This document shows, piece after piece, positions 9,048 through 16,601 of a stretch of DNA of 64,000 nucleotides. Location of the stretch: contig CAMEBF010000005.1 of NCBI GenBank assembly GCA_945912145.1, forward strand, positions 62,001-126,000, given 5' to 3'. The notes beneath the pieces are model-generated. The model did no database searches and was not told the DNA's origin. It worked only from the letters and a program-made list of their open reading frames with translations. The DNA comes from an uncultured Clostridia bacterium. GTDB lineage: Bacteria; Bacillota; Clostridia; Oscillospirales; Acutalibacteraceae. Made by a program: the position numbers and the translations under genes. How positions within the stretch are numbered: the first letter of the stretch is position 1; each line of letters starts with the position of its first letter.

Positions 9048-9212
9048 TTGCATTATCTCGAAAAAAAATGCTGCGGCAGCTCTTGTCTTGTCAATTTCGG
9101 GATCGTCGCCAAGGCGGTCAGGTGCGTCCGTATGCTGACTTGTCTGCGCCGCATCGTCTGTGTCGCCGCTCTGCTGCTAGTCGCCCGCAATGTCCTTTTT
9201 GCCGAAAAATAA
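9048..9212 (+). CDS. Possible 54-residue cysteine-rich membrane peptide (TTG start)
   Basis: A TTG codon at 9048 follows GGAGGTGG at about 6 bases. The frame then reads a short peptide opening HYLEKKCCGSSCLVNFG and ending with a hydrophobic segment VCVAALLLVARNVLF and a charged tail. It has six cysteines and several arginines before the hydrophobic part. I do not recognise a family. The strong ribosome site and the hydrophobic helix argue for a real gene; its small size and the lack of a clear promoter argue against. It lies in the 800-bp gap before the S4 gene. Other frames in this gap show no credible coding. Confidence 0.4.
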   Translation: MHYLEKKCCGSSCLVNFGIVAKAVRCVRMLTCLRRIVCVAALLLVARNVLFAEK

Positions 9213-9293
9213 TTGCTCCGCTGTTTCATCTTTCCTTCAATGTTATTTTAAGTTAAACCGCTATAATATCAGGTAAGGAAAGGAACTTTATGT

Positions 9294-9533
9294 ATGAGAC
9301 TGGACAAGTATCTTAAGGTTTCGCGTCTTGTGAAACGCAGAACGGTCGCCAATGAGCTTTGCGATGCGAAGCATATTGACGTGAACGGAAAAACGGCGAG
9401 AGCTTCCTATGAAGTCAAGGTCGGCGATATCATTGAGATTCGGGTGGGCGGTAATGTGACAAAGGCCTGTGTCCTGAGCGTGGCGGAGCACGCCACCAAG
9501 GAGGACGCTTCCTCTATGTACCGTCTCTGCTGA
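9294..9533 (+). CDS. rqcP: S4-domain RNA-binding protein, RqcP/YabO-like
   Basis: 79 residues, nearly all one S4 RNA-binding domain: MRLDKYLKVSRLVKRRTVA at the start, then the S4 loop HIDVNGKTA and VGDIIEIRVGG. Proteins of this size next to yabP, yabQ and divIC are RqcP (YabO of Bacillus subtilis), which helps RqcH add alanine tails to stalled nascent chains on 50S subunits. The genomic context here supports that, although in this window two other genes are inserted between it and yabP. Hsp15-like S4 proteins are the alternative. A TATAAT at 9262-9267 is a possible -10 element, but its -35 is weak. Confidence 0.88.
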   Translation: MRLDKYLKVSRLVKRRTVANELCDAKHIDVNGKTARASYEVKVGDIIEIRVGGNVTKACVLSVAEHATKEDASSMYRLC

Positions 9534-9555
9534 ACGCGGGAAAAGGTGTGTTCCG

Positions 9556-10317
9556 ATGCAGGTCAAGGTTTTATCGTTGGGCGATGAGTATTCCGCAAGT
9601 GCACAGCGCTATCTTGCCAAAATCGCGAAGTGTGACGGCGTTGAGATTGTGCTCGGCAATCTGATGATGCCCGACGCGACGCTTGAAAAACATTGCGCCG
9701 CCGTGCGTGACGATCTGCCGGCGTATCGTTTTGATTATACGCCGGAGGGCAGTGTGCGTCTGAATACTGTCGAATCCTGTACGCCGTCGAAGGCGTTCGG
9801 GTGGTTCGACTGGGATTATATCACCCTGCAGCAGGGAGCGGCTCTGGCCGGCGATGCGTCCTCATTTCTGCCGTTTACAGGCGAACTGACGTTTCTGCTC
9901 CGGCAGCATTGCCCCGACGCGCTTCCCGTGCTGAATGAAACATGGGCTTTTGAGCCGGACTGCCGGGAGGAAGCCTTTGCGTTTTATCACCGTGATTCGG
10001 ATATTATGGCCAACATGATTCACAATGCTTGCCTGAATGCCGCGGAGAAAACGGATATTCACATTATTTTTCCGCTTGTTGAGGCGTTCCGTGCGGCAAG
10101 AAGCAATTTACCCGAAACGTCCCTGACGGTTGACGGCTGTCACGGCAACAGGCTCGGTGATTTCTTGGCAGGAGCTGTCTGGTACGAGATCCTGACCGGT
10201 AATGATATGTCGAAAAATTCGTACCGACTGCCGTTTGTACCCACCGGACAGGTCGATCTGCTCAAGAAAACCGCGCATGAAGTCGCGTCGCAATACAGTC
10301 TGAAAAAAACAAGGTGA
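9556..10317 (+). CDS. DUF4886-like SGNH-fold protein lacking the usual nucleophile
   Basis: 253 residues that follow the layout of DUF4886, an SGNH-hydrolase-like family. The first block is KVLSLGDEYSASAQRYL (residues 4-20), where family members normally read GNSFS; here Gly-Asp-Glu replaces Gly-Asn-Ser, so the nucleophilic serine appears to be missing at residue 11. Later blocks are intact in shape: WDYITLQQGAALAG near 86-99 and VDGCHGNRLGDFLAG near 192-206 with the Asp-His pair (D193, H196). No signal peptide is seen. It sits 22 bases after rqcP and 4 before the protease gene, an insertion into an otherwise conserved cluster. It may be a non-catalytic or altered esterase; substrate unknown. 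Confidence 0.7.
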   Translation: MQVKVLSLGDEYSASAQRYLAKIAKCDGVEIVLGNLMMPDATLEKHCAAVRDDLPAYRFDYTPEGSVRLNTVESCTPSKAFGWFDWDYITLQQGAALAGDASSFLPFTGELTFLLRQHCPDALPVLNETWAFEPDCREEAFAFYHRDSDIMANMIHNACLNAAEKTDIHIIFPLVEAFRAARSNLPETSLTVDGCHGNRLGDFLAGAVWYEILTGNDMSKNSYRLPFVPTGQVDLLKKTAHEVASQYSLKKTR

Positions 10318-10321
10318 GCTT

Positions 10322-11722
10322 ATGGATGAGCGGGAAGATGTTTCCGGCGAGCCGGAACAGAAATACGAAACTTCACAATATCGCGCCGTAAAAGGCGCCG
10401 GGGAAGATTTTGCATATACGACAAATGCCGGAACGCCGCGTGACGCTGGAAAAACAGCCGAAGACGGCGTTTTCGGCGTGCCCGTTGTGACAAGAGAAAA
10501 AAAGAAGGATTATAAAAAAATCGTTCCGATTCTCTGTGCGGTCTGCGCTGTTGTCGGCGGTCTGATCGGCGGTATGATTTCGGGGTTGATCGTCAAAAAA
10601 TCAGACAGTCAGTCCGAAACGGCGTCGCTGCAATCCGTTTATCATGAAACGACAACGCAGCAGAGCGTTCCCGCCGCGGCGGAGACTACCACCGCGAATG
10701 TCCCGGTCGGCGAAAGCACCACCGTCAAATCCGGCACGTACACCTCGTCGGAGGATAAGCCGTCGCCGGAGTTTACGTTCAGCGCGAAAGAGATCTATCA
10801 GTACAACGTTGATTCCGTCGTCAGCATCGAAGTCTCCAAACAGGGCGGCAAGAGCTATGGTACCGGCTTTATTATCAGCGAAGAGGGCTATATTGTCACC
10901 AATTATCATGTGGTTGACGGCGCCAAGAGCGTATTGGTCACGCTTTACGATGACCGCCAGTATACCGCGACAATTGTCGGCTATGAGGAGATGAACGACA
11001 TTGCCGTGCTGCAGATCAAACCGGACGGCAAGATACAGAGCTTGATCTACGGCGTTTCCTCCGATCTGAGCGTTGGAGATCCGGTCTATATCATCGGCAA
11101 TCCGCTCGGTGATCTGACCTTTACGCTGACGACCGGCGTGGTCAGCGCGCTAAACCGTCTGGTTGATACCGGCAGCGGCATGGAGATCAATATGTTCCAG
11201 ACCGACGCCGCCGTCAACAGCGGTAATTCGGGCGGTCCCGTCTTTGATGAGCACGGCTACGTGGTCGGCATCGCCTCCGCGAAATACGCGTCGGCGTCCA
11301 TTGAGGGTCTGAGCTTCTGCATCCCGATTGACGACGTCCGCAGCATGATCGACGAAATTATCAATAAAGGCTATGTCTCCGGCAAGCCCGTGATCGGCGT
11401 CTCCGTCTATGACAGGGAGGTTACGGATTACGGTTTTATTCAGAGCACGCGGAGCATCAGCGGCGCAAAGATTGCGGCAGTCGGCTCCGATACGGCGGCG
11501 GCGAAAGCGGGGCTTCAGGTCGGCGATATCATCGTCGGACTTGACGGGGAGGCCGTAACCTCCGTTTCCGTGCTGAGAACGCTTCTGGCGGATCACCGAA
11601 GCGGCGATACGGTGAAACTTACGGTCAGCCGGAACGGGAGACAGACGGGTGTTTCCGTCACGCTCGATGAATACGAGCCCTCCGATCCGCGCACATCGTA
11701 TTCCAATGTCTATGACGTATAA
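10322..11722 (+). CDS. HtrA/DegP-type membrane-anchored serine protease with PDZ domain
   Basis: 466 residues: a cytoplasmic polar N-terminus, one membrane helix near residues 62-86 (IVPILCAVCAVVGGLIGGMI), a Ser/Thr-rich linker, a trypsin-like domain and a C-terminal PDZ domain. The catalytic triad is readable: His in VTNYHVVDGA, Asp in EEMNDIAVLQIK and Ser in NSGNSGGPVFDEHG. The PDZ begins near ISGAKIAAVGSDTAAAKAGLQVGDIIVGLDG. This is the HtrA-like quality-control protease layout of Gram-positive cells, acting on the outer face of the membrane. It is followed by a good terminator. Confidence 0.94.
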   Translation: MDEREDVSGEPEQKYETSQYRAVKGAGEDFAYTTNAGTPRDAGKTAEDGVFGVPVVTREKKKDYKKIVPILCAVCAVVGGLIGGMISGLIVKKSDSQSETASLQSVYHETTTQQSVPAAAETTTANVPVGESTTVKSGTYTSSEDKPSPEFTFSAKEIYQYNVDSVVSIEVSKQGGKSYGTGFIISEEGYIVTNYHVVDGAKSVLVTLYDDRQYTATIVGYEEMNDIAVLQIKPDGKIQSLIYGVSSDLSVGDPVYIIGNPLGDLTFTLTTGVVSALNRLVDTGSGMEINMFQTDAAVNSGNSGGPVFDEHGYVVGIASAKYASASIEGLSFCIPIDDVRSMIDEIINKGYVSGKPVIGVSVYDREVTDYGFIQSTRSISGAKIAAVGSDTAAAKAGLQVGDIIVGLDGEAVTSVSVLRTLLADHRSGDTVKLTVSRNGRQTGVSVTLDEYEPSDPRTSYSNVYDV

Positions 11723-11741
11723 AAATAAGGTATAATTTTCA

Positions 11742-11780
11742 GGCTGTCCTCATAGGATTGAGTGACAGCCCGATTTTTTG
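11742..11780 (+). terminator. Rho-independent terminator after the HtrA-type protease gene
   Basis: GGCTGTC at 11742-11748 pairs with GACAGCC at 11764-11770, followed by CGATTTTTT. Confidence 0.85.
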
Positions 11781-11782
11781 TA

Positions 11783-11890
11783 ATTCAGAATTAAGAATTA
11801 AGAATTCAGAATTAAGAATTAAGAATTAAGAATGAAGAAAGAGTTTCGGCTGTTCGGACATTCTGAATTCTGCATTCTGAATTCTGCATT
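11783..11890. repeat. AATTAAG-type tandem tracts with inverted partner
   Basis: Seven or so AATTAAGAATTCAG-like units on the left, a short centre near AGAGTTTCGGCTGTTCGG, and ATTCTGAATTCTGCATTCTG units on the right, which are roughly the inverse of the left block. Same family as 2636-2758. Confidence 0.55.
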
Positions 11891-11911
11891 GTATAGGAGT
11901 GAGTGATTGAA

Positions 11912-12190
11912 ATGGCAGAGGAAAAAAGCATTGCGTTTCCGCATAATCTGACGCTTGAAGACAGAAAAAAGCTGACGGTTTCCGGCGTGTCCGACATCGG
12001 CAGCTATGATGAACAGACGATCGTCGCGCTGACCGAACTGGGCGAGCTGACGGTAAAGGGAGAAGACCTGCATATCATTCGTATGAGCGTGGAGATGGGA
12101 GAGCTTGCGGTCGAGGGGAATATTTCATCGCTTTCGTATTCAGAGCTTCAGACGCACTCAAAGGGATTTTTCTCCCGTCTTTTTCAGTAA
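11912..12190 (+). CDS. yabP: Sporulation protein YabP
   Basis: 92 residues from the ATG at 11912; a GTG at 11903 in frame would add three residues but sits too close to AGGAG. The protein has the YabP/YqfC family pattern: HNLTLEDRKKLTVSGVSDIGSYDEQTIVALTELGELTVKGEDLHIIRMSVEMGEL, given here only as the family's spaced Leu/Gly/Val pattern from residues 12 to 75. YabP is needed for spore cortex formation in Bacillus subtilis. The stop codon overlaps the yabQ start by one base, so translation is coupled. Confidence 0.9.
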   Translation: MAEEKSIAFPHNLTLEDRKKLTVSGVSDIGSYDEQTIVALTELGELTVKGEDLHIIRMSVEMGELAVEGNISSLSYSELQTHSKGFFSRLFQ

Positions 12191-12675
12191 TGCCTGCGGT
12201 TGATATCAGCGCGCAGTTCGCCGATTTGATGCCCGCTCTCGGTCTGGGTTTCGTGTTGGGGCTTCTCTATGATGCGGTGCGGATTCTGCGTCTTTGCCTG
12301 CCGCTCGGGAAAGGATTCGTCTTCATCACCGACGTCCTGTTCGTCCTGGTTTGTTCCGTTTCCGCATTCGTGCTCTTTCTGGCGGTCAACGACGGGAGGA
12401 TCCGTCTGTATCTCGTCATCGCGATCGTGCTCGGCGCTGTGAGCTATGCGTTTACATTCGGCGAGCTGATTTCTTCGTTTGCAAAACGCATCTCATCGGC
12501 TTTTCAAAAGGTTTTTCACGTTCTGTTGACGCCGTTTCGGTTTCTTCTCGGTAAAATACGCGGCACAGGAAAAAGAAATGCGGATTTATCAGGAAAAAAA
12601 TTTAAAAAAATCCAAAATAAATCAAAAAAGCTCTTGCAAGATGAGCAGGAAGTGTTGTATAATGATAGCGATTAA
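12190..12675 (+). CDS. yabQ: Spore cortex biosynthesis membrane protein YabQ
   Basis: 161 residues with four hydrophobic segments in the first ~95 residues (for example LGFVLGLLYDAVRILR, FVLVCSVSAFVLFLAV and LVIAIVLGAVSYAF), then a basic, lysine-rich tail. The RxxRRxF-like motif of the YabQ family is represented by YDAVRILRLCLP. YabQ localises to the outer forespore membrane and is needed for cortex assembly. It directly follows yabP, as in other endospore formers. Good family and context support. Confidence 0.88.
   Translation: MPAVDISAQFADLMPALGLGFVLGLLYDAVRILRLCLPLGKGFVFITDVLFVLVCSVSAFVLFLAVNDGRIRLYLVIAIVLGAVSYAFTFGELISSFAKRISSAFQKVFHVLLTPFRFLLGKIRGTGKRNADLSGKKFKKIQNKSKKLLQDEQEVLYNDSD
12634..12663 (+). 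promoter_or_regulatory. Sigma-A-type promoter inside the end of yabQ, for divIC
   Basis: TTGCAA at 12634-12639, 18-bp spacer, TATAAT at 12658-12663. It would allow divIC and the S1 gene to be expressed in growing cells apart from the sporulation genes. Confidence 0.6.
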
Positions 12676-12749
12676 AATGATATAGCAGACAAGGCATATT
12701 TTGTGCGGTCAGTCTGCCGATGATGCTATCAGAAGGAGATTTCGCGGTC

Positions 12750-13031
12750 ATGAAAAAACAAGGCAGAAAAACACGGAGAATCGTTGTTCTCTGCATCGTC
12801 GCGGTCTTTGTTCTGGTGATGGGCATCTGGATCGGGACGCTTGTCAGTAGGAATGTTTCGCTTCAGAAGGAACTGAATGAGAAGCAGGCGCAGCTGACGG
12901 CGGATAAGGAAGAAAACGCGGCTCTCGAAGCGCTCGTTGATGAGGAAAACGAAACGGCACTCATGGAAGAATACGCGAGAAAATCCGGCTATGTATACCC
13001 GGATGAGCGTGTTTATATAAACGGAAGTTAA
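12750..13031 (+). CDS. divIC: Septum-formation initiator DivIC/FtsB
   Basis: 93 residues: a short basic cytoplasmic end (MKKQGRKTRR), one membrane helix (IVVLCIVAVFVLVMGIWIG) and an external coiled coil (SLQKELNEKQAQLTADKEENAALE) ending in a small domain YARKSGYVYPDERVY. This is the DivIC/FtsB bitopic layout; the protein joins FtsL and DivIB at the divisome. The ATG at 12750 has AGAAGGAGA at good spacing; the upstream in-frame ATG at 12720 does not. Position after yabQ matches the conserved gene order. Confidence 0.9.
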   Translation: MKKQGRKTRRIVVLCIVAVFVLVMGIWIGTLVSRNVSLQKELNEKQAQLTADKEENAALEALVDEENETALMEEYARKSGYVYPDERVYINGS

Positions 13032-13053
13032 AACCGGGAGGATATTTTTTTAC

Positions 13054-13548
13054 ATGCAGGTAAACGTTGGTGACATTGTTGAAGGCAAAGTGACGGGTCT
13101 TACGAATTTCGGTGCTTTTGTCAAGCTTTCCACGGGCGAAGTCGGGATGGTACATATTTCTGAAGTGGCATCATCCTTTGTCAAGGACATTAAGGAGTTT
13201 TTGTCGGAAGGGCAGAGCGTCAAGGTCAAGATTCTCGCAGTCAGCGACGCGGGAAAAATCAGCCTGTCCATCAAGCAGGCAGAGCCGAAGCCCGCCGAAC
13301 CCAAGGACAGACCGCGTGAAATGCGGGGCGACCGCGGCGACAGAAATTTCGACCGCAAATCAGGGAAGCCCAGACGCAGTCCTCCCGTATGGCAGGGAAC
13401 ACGTCAGGACGATAAGCCGCAGTCCTTTGAGGATATGATGGCGAAGTTCAAGCAGACCAGCGAAGACAGACAGTCCGACCTGAAAAAATCCTCCGCCGAC
13501 TCCCGTCGCAGCGGCTATTCCCGTCGCGGCGGCGGCAATAAGCATTGA
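13054..13548 (+). CDS. S1-domain RNA-binding protein, YabR-like
   Basis: 164 residues. Residues 1-74 form an S1 domain: VGDIVEGKVTGLTNFGAFVKL, GEVGMVHISEVA and VKVKILAVSDAGKISLSIKQ. The rest is a low-complexity tail rich in Arg, Gly, Asp and Lys, likely unstructured and RNA-binding. This is the YabR/general stress protein 13 architecture, found next to divIC in Firmicutes. It may act in translation or RNA handling. Context and domain are clear; the role is inferred. Confidence 0.9.
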   Translation: MQVNVGDIVEGKVTGLTNFGAFVKLSTGEVGMVHISEVASSFVKDIKEFLSEGQSVKVKILAVSDAGKISLSIKQAEPKPAEPKDRPREMRGDRGDRNFDRKSGKPRRSPPVWQGTRQDDKPQSFEDMMAKFKQTSEDRQSDLKKSSADSRRSGYSRRGGGNKH

Positions 13549-13560
13549 CGAATTTTTACG

Positions 13561-13600
13561 GAGAATCGCTTTATCGGCGATTCTTCTTGTCGTTTTTTCT
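13561..13600 (+). terminator. Terminator after the S1-domain gene
   Basis: GAATCGC and GCGATTC pair around TTTATCG, followed by TCTTGTCGTTTTTTC. Confidence 0.6.
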
Positions 13601-13649
13601 GCAAAATGTATTTTTTATTCCGGCGCGCAGAAAATATTACAAAAAACCT

Positions 13650-13678
13650 TTGACAAATGCTGTTGTCTATGGTATAAT
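13650..13678 (+). promoter_or_regulatory. Consensus sigma-A promoter for rpsO
   Basis: TTGACA at 13650-13655, exactly 17 bp, TATAAT at 13673-13678: a full consensus match. The start would be near 13685, leaving a leader of about 94 nt. Confidence 0.9.
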
Positions 13679-13685
13679 ATCAAAG

Positions 13686-13766
13686 CTGCCGGATTCACGG
13701 TTCATGGAGTAAACGCAGAGCGTCTTCACCTGCCTTGATCTGAGATTCCGGAGAAAATTTACAATG
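13686..13766 (+). promoter_or_regulatory. Structured leader of rpsO, possible S15 autoregulatory site
   Basis: CCGGA at 13689-13693 can pair with TCCGG at 13747-13751, enclosing a small hairpin ACGC-AGA-GCGT at 13713-13723. S15 represses its own mRNA through leader structures in several bacteria. I see pairing potential, not a match to a specific published leader. Confidence 0.45.
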
Positions 13767-13778
13767 AGGTGAAACAAC

Positions 13779-14042
13779 ATGACACAGGCTGAAAAGACCG
13801 CAATCATCAAAGAGTATGCAACGCACGAAGGCGACACCGGTTCGCCCGAAGTACAGATCGCCGTTCTCACCAAGAGAATCAACGACCTGACCGAGCATCT
13901 CAAAACTCACAAGAAAGACCATCATTCCCGCAGAGGTCTGCTGAAAATGGTCGGTCACAGAAGAAACCTGCTTGCATATCTTCAGAAGGTCGATATCGAA
14001 AGATACCGTTCCATCGTTGCAAGACTCGGTCTTCGTAAATAA
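13779..14042 (+). CDS. rpsO: 30S ribosomal protein S15
   Basis: 87 residues, normal S15 length. The family core is present: [16 protein letters not shown] near the start, [16 protein letters not shown] in the middle and [13 protein letters not shown] toward the end. S15 binds the three-way junction of 16S rRNA early in 30S assembly. Pairing with pnp downstream is the classic bacterial order. It has its own consensus promoter and a strong hairpin after the stop. Confidence 0.98.
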   Translation: MTQAEKTAIIKEYATHEGDTGSPEVQIAVLTKRINDLTEHLKTHKKDHHSRRGLLKMVGHRRNLLAYLQKVDIERYRSIVARLGLRK

Positions 14043-14053
14043 GTTCCGGATTT

Positions 14054-14090
14054 TAGGGCAGCAGGCTGCATTACGGTTTGCTGCCCTTCA
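14054..14090 (+). terminator. Strong hairpin between rpsO and pnp
   Basis: AGGGCAGCA and TGCTGCCCT pair around GGCTGCATTACGGTT. There is no long T-run, so it may be a partial terminator or an mRNA-stabilising stem. Confidence 0.6.
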
Positions 14091-14137
14091 AACAATTATT
14101 TCCCCATGCCGGATCGGCTGCTTTGCGTTTTAATGTA

Positions 14138-14189
14138 TAATGTACAATTCATTGCATATAAGACTTTGTGTGCGATGAATTGTACATTA
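14138..14189 (+). promoter_or_regulatory. Long hairpin in the pnp leader
   Basis: TAATGTACAATTCAT at 14138-14152 and ATGAATTGTACATTA at 14175-14189 are perfect inverse copies (15 bp), and the pairing can continue inward with GU pairs (TGCAT with GTGCG). It ends 47 bases before the pnp start. In enterobacteria the pnp leader carries a stem that RNase III cuts and PNPase uses to control its own message. A similar role here is an inference; an inserted palindromic repeat is the alternative. Confidence 0.5.
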
Positions 14190-14236
14190 CCGGCGTAAAA
14201 AAGCCTGTCGGGCATAGAACAAAAAGGAGAGTTAAA

Positions 14237-16420
14237 ATGTTCGAAGATTTTAAAGTTTTTGAAACCGAGCTCGCCGGCCGTCCGCTGAAAGTCGAAGTCG
14301 GCAAAATGGCGCAGCTCGCCGCCGGTTCCTGCCTCGTCCGTTACGGCGAGACCGAAGTGCTCTGCACCGTCACCATGGCGGACAAACCCCGTGAGGGCGT
14401 CGATTTCTTCCCGATGTCCGTTGACTTTGAGGAGAAGCTTTACGCGGTCGGTAAAATCCCCGGCTCGTTCCAGCGCCGTGAGGGCAAAGCAAGCGAAAAA
14501 GCAACGCTTGCCTCCCGTGTGATCGACAGACCCATCCGTCCTCTCTTCCCCAAGGATATGAGAAACGATGTCGGCGTTGTCGCGACCGTTATGTCCGTTG
14601 ACCCCGACTGCTCGCCTGAAATCACGGCGATGATCGGCGTTTCCATCGCGCTTTCGATCTCCCAGATTCCGTGGGACGGCCCGATTTCCGGTGTTTCCCT
14701 CGGTTATGTGGACGGTGAATATGTCATTAACCCGACGGCTGAACAGCGTGAAAAAACGCAGATGACCGTGACCGTTGCTTCGACGGCGGATCTGGTCGCG
14801 ATGATCGAAGCCGGTGCCAATGAGATTGACGACGAAACGATGTTCAACGGCATTATGTATGCCCACAGCGTCAACCAGAAAGTTGTTGAGTTCATTAAAG
14901 GCATTCAGGCCGAGATCGGCAAACCGAAGGTCGACTTCCCCTCGAATGATCCGTCCGAAGAACTGTTTGAAGCGGTCAAGGCGTTTGCGATTGATGATGT
15001 CAAAGCCGCTCTTGACACGGATGATAAGAGAATCCGCGACGAGAGACTGCTGCCCATCTACGAAAAGGTTCACGCCGAATTTGACGAGAAATTCCCCGAG
15101 GAAGCCGAAAAGATCGACGACTGCCTGTACAAACTGCAGAAATATATTGTCCGCCGCTGGCTGCTCGATGAGAACAAGCGTGTTGACGGCAGAGGCATCA
15201 ACGATATGCGTCCGCTGAACGCCCAGATCGACCTGCTTAGCCGTGTTCACGGTTCGGGTATGTTCACCAGAGGTCAGACGCAGGTGCTGACTGTCGCGAC
15301 GCTCGGTACGGCGAGAGACGCTCAGCTTCTCGACGGTATTGACGAAGAAGATTCCAAGAGATATATTCATCACTATAATTTCCCCTCCTATTCCGTCGGC
15401 GAAACCAAGCCCTCGAGAGGTCCCGGCCGTCGTGAAATCGGCCACGGTGCTCTGGCGGAACGCGCGCTGATCCCCGTGATCCCCACCATGGAGGAGTTCC
15501 CCTACACGATCCGACTGGTTTCCGAGGTTCTGTCCTCCAACGGTTCGACTTCGCAGGCCTCCGTCTGCGGCTCGACGCTTGCGCTGATGGCGGCAGGCGT
15601 GCCGATCAAGGCACCCGTTGCCGGTATTTCCTGCGGTCTTGTCAGCGAGGGTGACCGCTTCATGACGATGGTCGATATTCAGGGTCTGGAAGATTTCTTC
15701 GGCGATATGGACTTTAAGGTCGCCGGTACGAAAAAGGGTATCACTGCAATCCAGATGGACCTGAAGGTTCACGGCCTGACGCCCGCGATCATTAAGGAAG
15801 CACTCGAGAAAACGCACGCTGCCAGAAATAAGATCATCGACGAGGTCATGACTCCTGTCATCGCGGAGCCGCGCGCCGAGCTGTCCAAGTATGCGCCCAA
15901 GCTTCTCTCGACGAAGATCGATGTCGATAAGATCGGTGACGTCATCGGCAAACAGGGCAAGGTCATCCAGAAGATCTGCGCCGAGTGCAATTGTAAGATC
16001 GACGTTGAGGAAGACGGCTCCATCTTCATCACCGCGCAGGATATTGAAGACGCGCAGAGAGCGCTCGATATCGTCGAGACGATCGCGAAAGATCCCGAAG
16101 TCGGCGCGATTTATAAGGGCGTTGTCACGAGACTGATGTCCTTCGGCGCGTTCGTTGAGATCGCTCCCGGCAAAGAGGGACTGGTGCACATCAGCCAGCT
16201 TGACGTCAAGAGAACGGAAAAGGTCGAAGACGTTGTCAATGTCGGCGACGAGGTCATCGTCAAGGTGCTTCCGATCGATGATCAGGGACGTCTGAACCTC
16301 TCAAGACGCGACGCGCTGATTGAGGTTGAAGGTCTTGTGCCCGAAGAGCCCGCGCAGGAGAGAAAGCCCCGCAAGGACTTCAAAGGCGGAAGAAAACCCA
16401 GAAATAATCACCGCGATTAA
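14237..16420 (+). CDS. pnp: Polyribonucleotide nucleotidyltransferase (PNPase)
   Basis: 3'-to-5' phosphorolytic exoribonuclease of the degradosome. From the ATG at 14237 (good AAAAAGGAGA site) it is 727 residues, the usual length. Domains in order: first RNase PH-like domain (GKMAQLAAGSCLVRYGETEV), helical domain, second RNase PH-like domain (RVHGSGMFTRGQTQ, catalytic region SQASVCGSTLALMAAG with GDMDFKVAGT), KH domain (IDVDKIGDVIGKQGKVIQ) and S1 domain (YKGVVTRLMSFGAFVEI). The frame is open further upstream into the leader hairpin but without a start signal. A long ORF on the other strand is a shadow. Confidence 0.98.
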   Translation: MFEDFKVFETELAGRPLKVEVGKMAQLAAGSCLVRYGETEVLCTVTMADKPREGVDFFPMSVDFEEKLYAVGKIPGSFQRREGKASEKATLASRVIDRPIRPLFPKDMRNDVGVVATVMSVDPDCSPEITAMIGVSIALSISQIPWDGPISGVSLGYVDGEYVINPTAEQREKTQMTVTVASTADLVAMIEAGANEIDDETMFNGIMYAHSVNQKVVEFIKGIQAEIGKPKVDFPSNDPSEELFEAVKAFAIDDVKAALDTDDKRIRDERLLPIYEKVHAEFDEKFPEEAEKIDDCLYKLQKYIVRRWLLDENKRVDGRGINDMRPLNAQIDLLSRVHGSGMFTRGQTQVLTVATLGTARDAQLLDGIDEEDSKRYIHHYNFPSYSVGETKPSRGPGRREIGHGALAERALIPVIPTMEEFPYTIRLVSEVLSSNGSTSQASVCGSTLALMAAGVPIKAPVAGISCGLVSEGDRFMTMVDIQGLEDFFGDMDFKVAGTKKGITAIQMDLKVHGLTPAIIKEALEKTHAARNKIIDEVMTPVIAEPRAELSKYAPKLLSTKIDVDKIGDVIGKQGKVIQKICAECNCKIDVEEDGSIFITAQDIEDAQRALDIVETIAKDPEVGAIYKGVVTRLMSFGAFVEIAPGKEGLVHISQLDVKRTEKVEDVVNVGDEVIVKVLPIDDQGRLNLSRRDALIEVEGLVPEEPAQERKPRKDFKGGRKPRNNHRD

Positions 16421-16435
16421 TCTGAAATAATCCAT

Positions 16436-16468
16436 CGGCTGTCCGAATCCGGACAGCCGTATTTTTTT
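16436..16468 (+). terminator. Terminator after pnp
   Basis: CGGCTGTCCG at 16436-16445 pairs with CGGACAGCCG at 16450-16459, loop AATC, then TATTTTTTT. Confidence 0.93.
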
Positions 16469-16601
16469 CTAAACACTTTAAATATCCCTTTTTATGGACA
16501 TATAAGATGTTATAATGAGTATGAAAGAACAAAAAAGTACAAGAATTGTTTTCAGCAATTCCTGTATATGGATAAAAATCTTATATGAAAGGATCAGAAT
16601 T

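Noticed and set aside
14096-16189. 697-codon open frame on the - strand opposite pnp
   Set aside because: It is a codon-bias shadow of pnp, with no ribosome site and no family pattern.
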